Part shown: positions 53,986 to 63,683 of the stretch, piece by piece
Layout: the number at the start of each line of letters is the position of its first letter
Numbering within the stretch: the stretch's first letter is position 1
Assembly (NCBI GenBank): GCA_023379675.1
Contig: JAMCPL010000020.1
Span: 70,611-134,610 of the forward strand
Reading direction: 5' to 3'
Length of the DNA: 64,000 nt
Origin: Actinomycetota bacterium
GTDB lineage: Bacteria; Actinomycetota; Acidimicrobiia; Acidimicrobiales; JAMCPL01
Translations under genes and position numbers: made by a program
The notes under the pieces: model-generated
Told to the model about the DNA's origin: nothing
What the model saw: only the letters and a program-made list of their open reading frames with translations
Database searches by the model: none

Positions 53986-55842
53986 ATGCTGGGTAAGGTA
54001 CTTGTGGCAAACAGGGGAGAGATAGCAGTCAGGATCATCAGAACCTGCCGCGACATGGGCATCACCACAGTGGCAGTGTACTCCGAGGTGGATAGATTCT
54101 CGATGCATGCGAGGATGGCGGACGAGGCATACTGCATAGGGGGCGCCACGGCACAAGAGAGCTACCTGAATACTGCAGCAATCCTCGAGGTACTCGAAAA
54201 GAGCGGCGCGGACAGTGTCCACCCAGGTTACGGATTCTTTTCCGAGAATACAGACTTCGCCAGAGCGGTTACAGGACGGGGAGCCATCTTCATCGGACCA
54301 CCTCCGGAAGCCATTGAGACCATGGGAGACAAGATCAGCTCCCGCATAGCTGCCCGTGCCGCCGGAGTGGATGGTGTACCGGGCACTATGGAACCGATCA
54401 CTGATCCTGCACAGGTAATTGCATTCGGCAACTCTCACGGTTGGCCTGTTGCAATCAAGGCTGCCTACGGTGGAGGCGGCAGGGGGATGAAGGTAGTGGA
54501 CTCGGCTGGTGGAGTCGATGAGGCACTTGAATCTGCCAAGCGTGAAGCTCTCGCTTATTTTGGCAGGGAAGAGACCTATATGGAGCGATACCTCGCTTGG
54601 CCTCGACACATCGAAATGCAAATCATAGTTGACAACTTCGGCAATGCCGTCTGGATGGGCGAGCGCGACTGCTCGTGCCAGCGCCGTCATCAAAAGCTCG
54701 TAGAAGAGAGTCCGGCTCCGGACTTCCCCGAGGAAATACGCCAAGCAATGGGTGAAGCGGCAGTCAAGGTAGCGGTCGCCTGCGGTTACCGGAATGCCGG
54801 AACAGTCGAGTTTCTCTACCAGGACGGTGACTTCTACTTCCTGGAAATGAACACCAGGCTCCAAGTCGAGCATCCAGTCACCGAGCTGGTAACCGGGACC
54901 GATCTGGTGGCTCTCCAACTAAAAGTAGCAGCCGGTGAGCCGCTCGGTTTCAGTCAGGAGGACATACGCTCCAAGGGTCACGCAATCGAAGTCAGGATCA
55001 ACGCCGAAGACCCGACACAGGGCCGCTTCCTTCCCAGCCCTGGCACCCTGACCATGTTTACCCCGCCTGGCGGGCCAGGTGTGCGCCTGGATAGTGGATA
55101 CGAGGCAGGCGATACCGTCAGCCAACACTACGACAATCTGATTGCAAAACTCATCGTCTGGGCAAGCGACCGCGAGACCGCTAGGATCCGGATGCTACGG
55201 GCCCTCGGCGAAACCAAGATAGAAGGCGTCTCGACCACAATACCCGCAGACATCCTGATCCTCTCCCATCCTGACTTCGCTGCAGCCAAGCACTCCACGC
55301 GCTGGGTGGAATCCACTCTCGATCTCACCCAACTTGGCAAGCCACTCGATCATCAGGACTCACCGGGCGCGACGCCGGTAGGCACGGCATCGGCCTCGGA
55401 AGAGGCACTGGGCGCGGCTCCGCGAGCAACCGCTCGAGACGCTTCGTCAACTCAACTTGCCGAACGCGATGTCACCGCAGAGATCGACGGGCGCAGGTAC
55501 CGGGTACGCATGTGGATGCCTGATGCATACATCTCGGATGCCGGCGGCCAGTCCACTTCACGGACGCCGGCGGCCCCCCGCCCGTCGCGCAGAGCTCCAA
55601 CTTCGAGCGCATCCACTCCAACCGCAGGTACCGGCAATATTTCAGCTCCCATGCACGGTACCATCATCAAGGTACTTGTAACTGTAGGTGATGTGATCGA
55701 ATCAGGCCAGACGGTATGCGTGCTCGAGGCTATGAAGATGGAGCACTCACTCGAATCTCCGAGATCCGGTACGGTCAAGGTGGTACATGTCTCGGCCGGT
55801 GACTACGTGGCGGCGGGCGATGAGATCATCGTAATCGAATGA
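53986..55842 (+). CDS. Acyl-CoA (acetyl/propionyl) carboxylase alpha chain
   Basis: 618 residues: an N-terminal biotin carboxylase (LVANRGEIAVRIIR, ATP-grasp KAAYGGGGRGMKVV, EMNTRLQVEHPVTE) and a C-terminal biotin carrier domain with EAMKMEH (Lys about 584). The linker is Ala/Ser/Thr-rich. Actinobacterial alpha chains of this type serve acetyl-, propionyl- or longer acyl-CoA carboxylation with a separate beta chain that is not in the window. birA lies divergent at the promoter, about 125 bp away. Methylmalonyl-CoA mutase nearby fits a propionyl-CoA link. Confidence 0.93.
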   Translation: MLGKVLVANRGEIAVRIIRTCRDMGITTVAVYSEVDRFSMHARMADEAYCIGGATAQESYLNTAAILEVLEKSGADSVHPGYGFFSENTDFARAVTGRGAIFIGPPPEAIETMGDKISSRIAARAAGVDGVPGTMEPITDPAQVIAFGNSHGWPVAIKAAYGGGGRGMKVVDSAGGVDEALESAKREALAYFGREETYMERYLAWPRHIEMQIIVDNFGNAVWMGERDCSCQRRHQKLVEESPAPDFPEEIRQAMGEAAVKVAVACGYRNAGTVEFLYQDGDFYFLEMNTRLQVEHPVTELVTGTDLVALQLKVAAGEPLGFSQEDIRSKGHAIEVRINAEDPTQGRFLPSPGTLTMFTPPGGPGVRLDSGYEAGDTVSQHYDNLIAKLIVWASDRETARIRMLRALGETKIEGVSTTIPADILILSHPDFAAAKHSTRWVESTLDLTQLGKPLDHQDSPGATPVGTASASEEALGAAPRATARDASSTQLAERDVTAEIDGRRYRVRMWMPDAYISDAGGQSTSRTPAAPRPSRRAPTSSASTPTAGTGNISAPMHGTIIKVLVTVGDVIESGQTVCVLEAMKMEHSLESPRSGTVKVVHVSAGDYVAAGDEIIVIE

Positions 55843-55915
55843 TGTCGGCAGGCTGGTCACCGATCTGGATAGGCCTGTCACGTGTCGCTACAACCATGCA
55901 TGGCGTCATTCTGTC

Positions 55916-57112
55916 ATGACCGCGATCACCGGTACCGACTTGGTCGCCCGATTGAAGGAACGGGCTGCAATTACTGTTGGCAACGAGATGCCACGCCTGG
56001 AGCAGTTCAGCTTGTATGTACACTCACACCCGGAAATAGGCGGTGACGAGAGGCTCGCCTCCCAGGCGTTTGCGCAGTTACTGGATGAGCGAGGCTGCAG
56101 CGTGGAAACCGGCATATGCGGGCTGTCCACCGCAGTCAAGGCTACTATGGGTGAAGGCCAGATCCGCACAGCTATCTTGGCCGAGTACGATGCCCTGCCA
56201 GAAGTTGGGCATGCATGCGGCCACAATCTCATAGCTGCAGCCGCTCTCGGTTCAGCCTGGGCGCTTGCCGACATGGTAGGAGAACTTGGCTGCACTATCA
56301 CCATCAACGGCTGCCCATCAGAAGAAGGGGGCGGCGGCAAGATTGTAATGCTGGAAAAAGGCGCATTCGATGGTGTAACCGCCGCCATGATGATCCATCC
56401 ATGGCCTGAAGATCGGCTCGCTCCGAAATGCCTTGCGGTCGACCACTTCAGGGTACATTACCACGGTAAGGCAGCCCACGCAGCAGCCGCTCCGGAGCAT
56501 GGGATAAATGCCGCCGACGCAGTGGTCATAGCACAGGTGGCGATATCGCTGCTGCGCCAGCAGTTGCACGATGGCGAGCAGGTACATGGAATAGTGGAAC
56601 AAGGCGGTGATGCCCCAAATATCATTCCATCGCACGTGATCAGCCGTTATATGGTACGAGCGCCAGACCTCGAGCAACTTGGTCTTCTAAGGAAGAAGGT
56701 TGACAGATGCTTCGAAGCAGGAGCAGTAGCTACTGGCGCGTCCATTGAACAGGAGACGCTCTCACCCACCTATTCCCATATGGTGACCGATCCTGACCTG
56801 ATAAGGCTGTGGGCCGGGAATGCAACCTCGCTAGGGCGAGACTACGGCATGGATGAGAGAGGCGAACCACCTCCGGTATTCTCCACCGACATGGGAAACG
56901 TTTCCCTAGCCATACCCTCCATCCATCCCCTGCTGAAGCTCGAATCCGATGGCGCGTCCAATCATGAGCCGGCTTTTGCCGCTGCATGTGCAGGCCCAGC
57001 AGCAGCCAAGGTCATCTATGATGGTGCGGTAGCGATGGCTTGGACGGCAATCGACCTGGCATTCCGTACGCCTCACGGCCCAGCCAGCATAGCCGGGCAT
57101 TCCGCCAGGTAA
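55916..57112 (+). CDS. M20-family amidohydrolase / aminobenzoyl-glutamate hydrolase-like
   Basis: 398 residues. Metal-ligand motifs are visible: ILAEYDALPEVGHACGHN, SEEGGGGK with catalytic Glu, and the C-terminal HEPAF. This is the M20D/AbgB-like group, which hydrolyses N-acyl or aminoacyl amides. It lies after the carboxylase on the same strand (about 70 bp). Substrate unknown. Confidence 0.87.
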   Translation: MTAITGTDLVARLKERAAITVGNEMPRLEQFSLYVHSHPEIGGDERLASQAFAQLLDERGCSVETGICGLSTAVKATMGEGQIRTAILAEYDALPEVGHACGHNLIAAAALGSAWALADMVGELGCTITINGCPSEEGGGGKIVMLEKGAFDGVTAAMMIHPWPEDRLAPKCLAVDHFRVHYHGKAAHAAAAPEHGINAADAVVIAQVAISLLRQQLHDGEQVHGIVEQGGDAPNIIPSHVISRYMVRAPDLEQLGLLRKKVDRCFEAGAVATGASIEQETLSPTYSHMVTDPDLIRLWAGNATSLGRDYGMDERGEPPPVFSTDMGNVSLAIPSIHPLLKLESDGASNHEPAFAAACAGPAAAKVIYDGAVAMAWTAIDLAFRTPHGPASIAGHSAR

Positions 57113-57161
57113 ACCAAACCAGCCCCATGACTACCCGCCATATTGTGCCCCATGAACGGCA

Positions 57162-58751
57162 CTATGAAGGCTGGTGCACGCCCATTACATTACGGAGCAC
57201 ATCAGACACCTCACCGAGTGTTGCCATACGGGACAGCGCTACTTTCATCGGAACGAGCAGGTTGGCCGTGCCTCTAGCCGCCGTTTCGAGGTCAGCCAGC
57301 GCCGCTTCCACTGCGCCACCATCCCTCTCAGCTCTGACTTTACGCACCCTGTCCACCTGGGACTGCTGGAGGGCCGGATCAATAGGAAACACTTCCTGCG
57401 GCTCAGCATCATCTTCGACCCACTTATTAACTCCTACAACGATACGCATGCCTTCATCTATCCCTCTTGCATATTCGTATGCAGAGCGCTCTATCTCGTC
57501 CTGGATATAACCTGACTCTATGGCAGCTACAGAGCCACCCAGCGAATCCACCTTCTCTATGTACCGCCAGGCCTCTTCTTCCACTTGATCGGTCAGTCGC
57601 TCGACGAAGTACGAGCCCGCCAATGGATCCGCCGTATCGACTACACCCGACTCGTAAGCAATCACCTGCTGCGTCCGCAGCGCCAGTTTGGCTGCACGTG
57701 CCGTCGGCAGCCCCAATGCCTCGTCGAAGCCGTTGGTGTGCAAGCTCTGCGTGCCGCCCAATACCGCACCGAGGGCCTGCAAGGCAACCCTGACTATGTT
57801 GTTCTCGGGTTGCTGCGCGGTGAGAGTGGAACCACCGGTCTGAGTATGGAACCTGAGGAGCTTTGATCGCTCGTCTTTGGCATGAAAGCGCTCCTCCATG
57901 ATCCTTGCCCACATCCTTCTGGCTGCACGGTACTTTGCGATCTCCTCGAAAAGGTTGTTATGGCCATTCCAGAAAAAAGACAAGCGCGGAGCAAAACTGT
58001 CCACGTCCAGCCCTGCAGCCAAGGCCGCCTCGACGTAAGCAATCGCATTGGCAAGCGTGAAGGCGATCTCCTGCACCGCAGTGGATCCTGCCTCCCTGAT
58101 GTGATACCCGGAAATGGATATGGTATTCCAGTTGGGCAGGTACCCTGCGCAATACGAAAAGATATCCGTGACTATGCGCATCGATGGCCTGGGCGGGAAT
58201 ATATAGGTACCTCGCGCTATATATTCCTTGAGTATATCGTTCTGGATGGTGCCTTTCAGCTGGCTACCGGCAACACCACTCTCTTCGGCCACCAGAACAT
58301 ACAGCAAGAGCAGGATGGCTGCAGTGGCATTGATGGTCATGGAGGTCGTCACCTTGTCCAGAGGTATGCCGTCGAACAATATCCTCATATCAGCCAGTGA
58401 ATCTATGGCTACCCCGACCTTGCCGACCTCCCCTTCAGATCTGGGATGATCGGAGTCGTATCCCATCTGAGTGGGAAGATCGAATGCGCATGACAGCCCT
58501 GTCTGGCCTGCATCGAGCAGGAACTTGAATCTCTGGTTGGTCGCCTCTGCGGTACCGAAACCAGCATACTGCCGCATCGTCCACATCCTGCCCCTATACA
58601 TGGAGGGATATATCCCCCTCGTGTATGGGAACGACCCGGGCCGTCCAAGCCTGGCTGCTGGATCCCAGCCCTCGAGATCGCCAGCATCGTAGACGGGCTT
58701 TATCTCTATGCCGGAGTCGGTGGTGCGAATATCGTCATCATTCATGGCCAC
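57162..58751 (-). CDS. Methylmalonyl-CoA mutase, catalytic large subunit
   Basis: 529 residues from GTG 58751 (GGAG 7 nt upstream). It carries [48 protein letters not shown] and an Arg in ARGTYIFPP. Tyr in RQYAGF and that Arg are the pair characteristic of methylmalonyl-CoA mutase rather than isobutyryl-CoA mutase. The B12-binding domain is absent, so it is the N-terminal subunit of a split enzyme whose small partner must lie elsewhere. moeB is the upstream gene. Confidence 0.9.
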   Translation of the reverse strand: MAMNDDDIRTTDSGIEIKPVYDAGDLEGWDPAARLGRPGSFPYTRGIYPSMYRGRMWTMRQYAGFGTAEATNQRFKFLLDAGQTGLSCAFDLPTQMGYDSDHPRSEGEVGKVGVAIDSLADMRILFDGIPLDKVTTSMTINATAAILLLLYVLVAEESGVAGSQLKGTIQNDILKEYIARGTYIFPPRPSMRIVTDIFSYCAGYLPNWNTISISGYHIREAGSTAVQEIAFTLANAIAYVEAALAAGLDVDSFAPRLSFFWNGHNNLFEEIAKYRAARRMWARIMEERFHAKDERSKLLRFHTQTGGSTLTAQQPENNIVRVALQALGAVLGGTQSLHTNGFDEALGLPTARAAKLALRTQQVIAYESGVVDTADPLAGSYFVERLTDQVEEEAWRYIEKVDSLGGSVAAIESGYIQDEIERSAYEYARGIDEGMRIVVGVNKWVEDDAEPQEVFPIDPALQQSQVDRVRKVRAERDGGAVEAALADLETAARGTANLLVPMKVALSRMATLGEVSDVLRNVMGVHQPS

Positions 58752-58847
58752 AACGTTACTCCACTAGCTGTTGCGCGACCACTGCGCATGCGCTGCCATC
58801 GATTGGATGGCAGCAGTGGCCCGAAATATTCTGGAATATGCCTATAG

Positions 58848-60080
58848 CTATACGCTTGCGGATTCCAGCGCGCCCGAGGGATCAGGCACCGCCAGGGTGG
58901 ACGCCGGCTCGGAAGAACGAGCAATGTGGGGCATGCACAGCTGGTCGTATTCCGCTATGACGATCTCGCCTGCATCAGGACCGCAAGTCGGGCAGGACGG
59001 ATCACGCTTCACCTTGAATGTACGGAACGATTCCTCCAGCGCATCATAGGAAAGCAGCCTGCCGACCAGGGGATCTCCCAACCCCAGCAACATCTTTATG
59101 GCCTCCAGCGCCTCCAGGGAACCTATAATGCCACAGAGCACCCCGAGAACACCTGCTTCAGCGCACGAGGGCGCCAGCTCGGGCGGCGGGGGCTCCGGCA
59201 CCATGCAACGATAGCACGGGCCCTTGTAGGGATCGAACACAGTCACCTGCCCCTCGAAACGGAATATCGAGCCATGCACCACCGGTACTCCCGTAATAAG
59301 CGATGCATCATTCACCAGGTACCGGGTAGGGAAGTTGTCCGTTCCATCCAGGACCAGGTCGTACTCTCCCATTATCTCGACGACGTTGTCAGCACCCAAC
59401 CTCATGTCGTACGGAACCACATTGACATCAGGGTTCATCGCCGTTATGGTGCGCTTGGCGGAATCGACTTTGGCGTCACCAATTCGGTCAAGGTTGTGCA
59501 ATATCTGGCGCTGCAGGTTCGACGCATCCACCACGTCCATGTCGATTATCCCCAGGGTACCTACACCCGCCGCAGCAAGGTACATTGCCGCTGGAGATCC
59601 CAACCCTCCAGCTCCGAGCAGTAATACCTTCGACTCGAGCAATTTCTGCTGGCCCTTCTCCCCCACTTCAGGCAGGAGCAGGTGTCGGTGGTACCTGTTG
59701 CGCTGCTCGCCGGTGAGCACTTTAGGTACCGACCAGGTACGCCCCTCGTCCTTCCACCGGTTGAAGCCGCCGATCAGGGAGGACACGCTCTTGAAACCGA
59801 GATCCTGCATGGTCTGGGCCGCCAGCGCAGACCGGATACCGCCCGCACAGTAAATTATGACCTCGGCAGACCTATCAGGAATCCGACCCTCGACCTGCAA
59901 CTCCAGAAAACCGCGCGGGATATGATGAGCGCCCGGAATCGTACCTTGCTCATGCTCATCTGCCTCACGGACATCAAGAAAGATCACGTTGGCATCCTGC
60001 ATCTTTGCCTCAGCCTCGGCAGGCGTGATCTCCACGATGCCGGCCCTGGCTCTTGCAAACAACTCCCTACTGGTTGGCAT
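58848..60080 (-). CDS. Rhodanese-MoeB/ThiF fusion (sulfur-carrier adenylyltransferase)
   Basis: 410 residues with AGGTAAGTGT before the ATG. An N-terminal rhodanese domain (about 15-120, Cys in IIYCAGGIRSA) is followed by an E1-like domain: GAGGLGSPAAMYLAAAGVG, DGTDNFPTRYLVNDAS, CxxC pairs CYRC and CPTC for zinc. It activates the C-terminus of MoaD/ThiS-like carriers. In many actinobacterial MoeZ the rhodanese part is C-terminal; here it is N-terminal. Confidence 0.9.
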   Translation of the reverse strand: MPTSRELFARARAGIVEITPAEAEAKMQDANVIFLDVREADEHEQGTIPGAHHIPRGFLELQVEGRIPDRSAEVIIYCAGGIRSALAAQTMQDLGFKSVSSLIGGFNRWKDEGRTWSVPKVLTGEQRNRYHRHLLLPEVGEKGQQKLLESKVLLLGAGGLGSPAAMYLAAAGVGTLGIIDMDVVDASNLQRQILHNLDRIGDAKVDSAKRTITAMNPDVNVVPYDMRLGADNVVEIMGEYDLVLDGTDNFPTRYLVNDASLITGVPVVHGSIFRFEGQVTVFDPYKGPCYRCMVPEPPPPELAPSCAEAGVLGVLCGIIGSLEALEAIKMLLGLGDPLVGRLLSYDALEESFRTFKVKRDPSCPTCGPDAGEIVIAEYDQLCMPHIARSSEPASTLAVPDPSGALESASV

Positions 60081-60283
60081 ACACTTACCTCCAACTAATA
60101 TCTCACCTTTAGGAGGCCCAGCCAGTATGCATTACATCCTCGCCGGTACCCCCGGAACATACTTATAAATCTTACCATATCAGTCAAGAATTGTGCTCGC
60201 GCATCAAAAATTTCTGGCGGCCGGCAACCGGCGCTGTTACGCACAGCTTGACCTCGAGCAAATACGACCACTAACATTCCCTT

Positions 60284-63046
60284 ATGCCAGGCAACATTGA
60301 CACCGGCACGGAAGCAGGGAAGGCAGTATCCCTGTCCAGGCAGCACTGTTCCCTACATACGGAGCAGGCCATCCGGAAACGGCTGTCCATACCCGATTGG
60401 GCAGAGCGGGTCATGATCGTTGCGGAGTCCACGCATTGGGATCCTGACTGGGTACTCACATCGGGCGAATACTACAAGTATATGGTGCGCCGGGCCTTGG
60501 AGAGAGCAGTAACCGAACTGCAAAAAGAGGAGCGCAGGGTATTCGATGTCGAGTGCGTGTTCTTTCTGCGAAAGTATTTCGAACGCTCACCCCACAGGCA
60601 GGAGGCAATCAGAACCCTCGTCAATACCGGCAGGATTAAGTTTACCGGTTCAGGAATCACGACACCCGACACCCTACTACCGACCGAGGAAGCACTGGTA
60701 AGGGACCTGCTCACTGGGCGGGATTGGTTGCATGCCAACGGCATGCCAGTAGATCCTCGTACGCTCTACCTGCCCGACAGTTTCGGCCACACTCCTTGCC
60801 TCCCTTCTGTGGCAAAGTCATGCGGCATACACTCGGTGGCATTTACCCGGATAGACGGCATGCACTCCACGGGGCTCGAATACAGCCCGAAATCCCATTA
60901 TCCAAGATTGATGTCAAGCGAGGAAATGCTACAGAGCAAAAGTGCTCTGGACTTCATTTGGAAGGACTCGAATGGATCAGAGATACTGGCTCACTGGAAT
61001 GCCTTCAACTACGGCCACGGTGACATGATCGCTGGTCACGGCAGCAGGCGTGATCGCGGCATGTACCAGGGGGTTCCAGATCGCAGCGACACAAACGTCA
61101 CCCGTAAGATAGAGAAATTCGCCAGGGAGCTTGATCGCTACTCCCCCACCCCGTATCTCCTACTTACCATGGGCCTCGACTTCACGATACCGCTCAAGGG
61201 TCTAGTAGCCCTCTTGGACCGATACAACGAGTTGCATGGCAGGCAGTCGGGACTGTTCGTCGTCAACGCGGGCTTGGACGACTATTTCGAACTTGTTCGA
61301 TGCCATACCCAGTCGTTACCGGTAGTAGCCCTGGATCCCAACCCGTATTTCATGGGCTTCTACGGATCACGGCTGCCATTGAAGCGGATGCATCGCCGCA
61401 TCACTGATTACCTGATCGCATCAGAAACCATTGCATCCGTATCCGGCAATATGCCACTAGCGCAACGGCTGGCAGCTGGCAACTCGCAGGCATGGGAGAT
61501 AGCATCGGTAGGCAACCATCATGACTTAATCACCGGAACCGGATCCGACAGGGTCTATCACAAGGAGCAACGACCATGGCTCCTTCATGCTCTTGGAATA
61601 GCACGGCAAGCCGTGAGAGATGCATCCCAGTCCTCGCCCCCAACCCACACGCCCTCAAAATCCCCACCAGTCCAGGCATCGCAGCCCTCTTGGAGCCGCG
61701 CGGGCGACATACTATCAGTCGAAACGCAGCACTTGCGTATCCGGTTCGACCTATCACGAGGCGGGATAATTAGCTCCTGCGTGGGCATTTCCAGTGGGCT
61801 TCCACTCCTTGATCACTGCGGTGAACTGGTATCTTTGGAGGATAGTGGCGGGATGTGGCGGCTGGGAAATGAATCTGCCGGCGGGACACTGAGCGAGGTG
61901 AGTAACACCTCCACCGGTCCCGCACATGCCACCGTACGATCACATCGTGGCGGAGTCGAGATAACGCTTGACGCCGATCTCGAAGGTAGGCCCACTCGAA
62001 GGATCTTCTGGATCAGCGCAGATGAGCCATTCGTCGCGGTACATTGCGAGGTAATCCCGCGCCGGCACAGAAGCGTCATCATCCACTTCACTATGCCACC
62101 CTCGCCATATAGTCCACAACGCCCGCTCACCCTCGATTCACATCCCGTACCTCGTGCACCTTTCGTCTCCGGTCCCAGGTACAGTGACAGTCCGTCGGAA
62201 ATCGCCTCTCATTCCTCGCTCATCATGGCCCAGCCTGGAGGAACCGTGACTCGCCCCCTGGAACGCCACTTCCAGCCAACGTTCTGGCCGCTCAACGGCT
62301 GGGCGCACATCCACGCGCCCGGCCGCTCCCGTCAAGACCTTACAATTGCATCGCTTTGCTCTACGGGCATATCAGTGAGCAGGTCAGGAACGGTGATGCT
62401 GATGGCTGGACGGAATCCAGGTAAGGAAAGGGCGCTGGGACTCGTGCCGTTTCTGGTATTCCCGGCGGCGTACCGAGAGAAGGAGCGTTGCGTGCTGGAC
62501 TGCGCTGTGCTCTTCCGGCAGGTGCCAAGTAGCTCCGACGCCGTGGTGCAGGCGGCTACCGATGCAGGCTCCGGAGCATTCGAACAGTTGATTGCACATG
62601 TGGAACCCGTACTCTCATCACTCCGCAACAGGATAGGCCGGATGGTGACAATCCAGCCATCAAGGGTTAAGATGATCGCCGCAAAGCCGGCAACGGATGG
62701 AAATGGAATAATAATCCGCGTTGGCACCGCCGGCACATGCATTGATACCACCGGCACAGATGCAGGCATAGGCATCAGCACTGGTGATAGTGGGCAAGAC
62801 GCTCACAGCCAGGACACTGTCACGATATCGTTCAATTCGATTACCCCCGAGAAAGCTCAACTCTGCAGTGCTATGGAGAACTATATTGCCGAGTTGCCAG
62901 TCGCAGGCAATTCGATATTCCTGGACCGCAAGCACCTGCGGGGGTCGACCGCAACTGTGCGAATCGTCACCGGCGATGATTCGATGATGGGCTGGCAGCC
63001 GCTGGAAACGCACCTGCAAGACCGGATGTCGTCGTGCCAGAAGTAG
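60284..63046 (+). CDS. GH38 alpha-mannosidase
   Basis: 920 residues. Zinc and substrate motifs: HWDPDW (H51, D53), the nucleophile D165 in LPDSFGHTPCLP, and NHHDLITGTG. The N-terminal domain is the GH38 barrel, and the C-terminal half is beta-rich with Gly/Thr-rich stretches (GTAGTCIDTTGTDAGIGIS in part). It hydrolyses terminal alpha-mannosides. No signal peptide is evident, so cytosolic. Its last 80 bp overlap the convergent neighbour gene, an unusually long overlap. Confidence 0.92.
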   Translation: MPGNIDTGTEAGKAVSLSRQHCSLHTEQAIRKRLSIPDWAERVMIVAESTHWDPDWVLTSGEYYKYMVRRALERAVTELQKEERRVFDVECVFFLRKYFERSPHRQEAIRTLVNTGRIKFTGSGITTPDTLLPTEEALVRDLLTGRDWLHANGMPVDPRTLYLPDSFGHTPCLPSVAKSCGIHSVAFTRIDGMHSTGLEYSPKSHYPRLMSSEEMLQSKSALDFIWKDSNGSEILAHWNAFNYGHGDMIAGHGSRRDRGMYQGVPDRSDTNVTRKIEKFARELDRYSPTPYLLLTMGLDFTIPLKGLVALLDRYNELHGRQSGLFVVNAGLDDYFELVRCHTQSLPVVALDPNPYFMGFYGSRLPLKRMHRRITDYLIASETIASVSGNMPLAQRLAAGNSQAWEIASVGNHHDLITGTGSDRVYHKEQRPWLLHALGIARQAVRDASQSSPPTHTPSKSPPVQASQPSWSRAGDILSVETQHLRIRFDLSRGGIISSCVGISSGLPLLDHCGELVSLEDSGGMWRLGNESAGGTLSEVSNTSTGPAHATVRSHRGGVEITLDADLEGRPTRRIFWISADEPFVAVHCEVIPRRHRSVIIHFTMPPSPYSPQRPLTLDSHPVPRAPFVSGPRYSDSPSEIASHSSLIMAQPGGTVTRPLERHFQPTFWPLNGWAHIHAPGRSRQDLTIASLCSTGISVSRSGTVMLMAGRNPGKERALGLVPFLVFPAAYREKERCVLDCAVLFRQVPSSSDAVVQAATDAGSGAFEQLIAHVEPVLSSLRNRIGRMVTIQPSRVKMIAAKPATDGNGIIIRVGTAGTCIDTTGTDAGIGISTGDSGQDAHSQDTVTISFNSITPEKAQLCSAMENYIAELPVAGNSIFLDRKHLRGSTATVRIVTGDDSMMGWQPLETHLQDRMSSCQK

Positions 63047-63593
63047 AGGACCGGTATCGCGACATTAATATAATACCCAGCAGTAAAAGCAGTATGACAA
63101 AGATTACAGCTACCGCCAACGTCACCCATCTGTAGTCGCTGGCAGTCTTCTTCTGGGTATCCTGTCTCATCAGCCTTGCAAGATCAATGGGGTCCAGTCC
63201 TGCCAAATCACCCTGCCGGCCACCGCTTGTATCATGGATTTCACTTGCTCCCTCCGGCAAATTCGTGGCGGGTGGATCTTGAAAATTAATGCCCTGCATC
63301 GGTGCACCGGATGCATTTTCAGCATTTTCAGCATTTTCAGCATCACCGGCACCATCACCACCGGTACTACTGCCATCAGCACTATTCCCCTGGAACGCGC
63401 TGCCCGCAGATGGAGGCAGCCCCTGCAAGAACGAAAGTATCTCATCTACATAGACTCTCGTTATAAGATCAGCATACCTCCGCTGGTAATCATCACCGGT
63501 AATGGTACCCGCCAGATATGCTGCATACAGGGTGTGAGCAGCCTTCAGCTTTTCATCTTCTGTGGCAATAATCCGACCCTCAGGATCACTCAT
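62967..63593 (-). CDS. Tail-anchored hypothetical membrane protein
   Basis: 208 residues from ATG 63593 (MSDPEGRIIATEDEKL). The tracked extension of 30 residues lacks support. A helical N-terminal half (KLKAAHTLYAAYLAGTITGDDY) is followed by a Gly/Ser-rich linker with the 9-bp repeat encoding AENAENAENAS, and a single hydrophobic helix (WVTLAVAVIFVILLLLLGII in part) near the C-terminus. Topology suggests tail anchoring; function unknown. Overlaps the 3' end of the GH38 gene by 80 bp. Confidence 0.6.
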   Translation of the reverse strand: MSDPEGRIIATEDEKLKAAHTLYAAYLAGTITGDDYQRRYADLITRVYVDEILSFLQGLPPSAGSAFQGNSADGSSTGGDGAGDAENAENAENASGAPMQGINFQDPPATNLPEGASEIHDTSGGRQGDLAGLDPIDLARLMRQDTQKKTASDYRWVTLAVAVIFVILLLLLGIILMSRYRSSTSGTTTSGLAGAFPAAASPSSNHRR

Positions 63594-63683
63594 GTAGACT
63601 ATTATGTTATATCTCCGCTTAAGACGCAAGCGTTCCCGTGAAACAGTGCATGAAGACACGCTCCCTGGCGTGCGCATATGCAC

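Noticed and set aside
53977-54918. 313-aa minus-strand ORF
   Set aside because: Antisense shadow of the acyl-CoA carboxylase alpha chain, which has full biotin carboxylase motifs.
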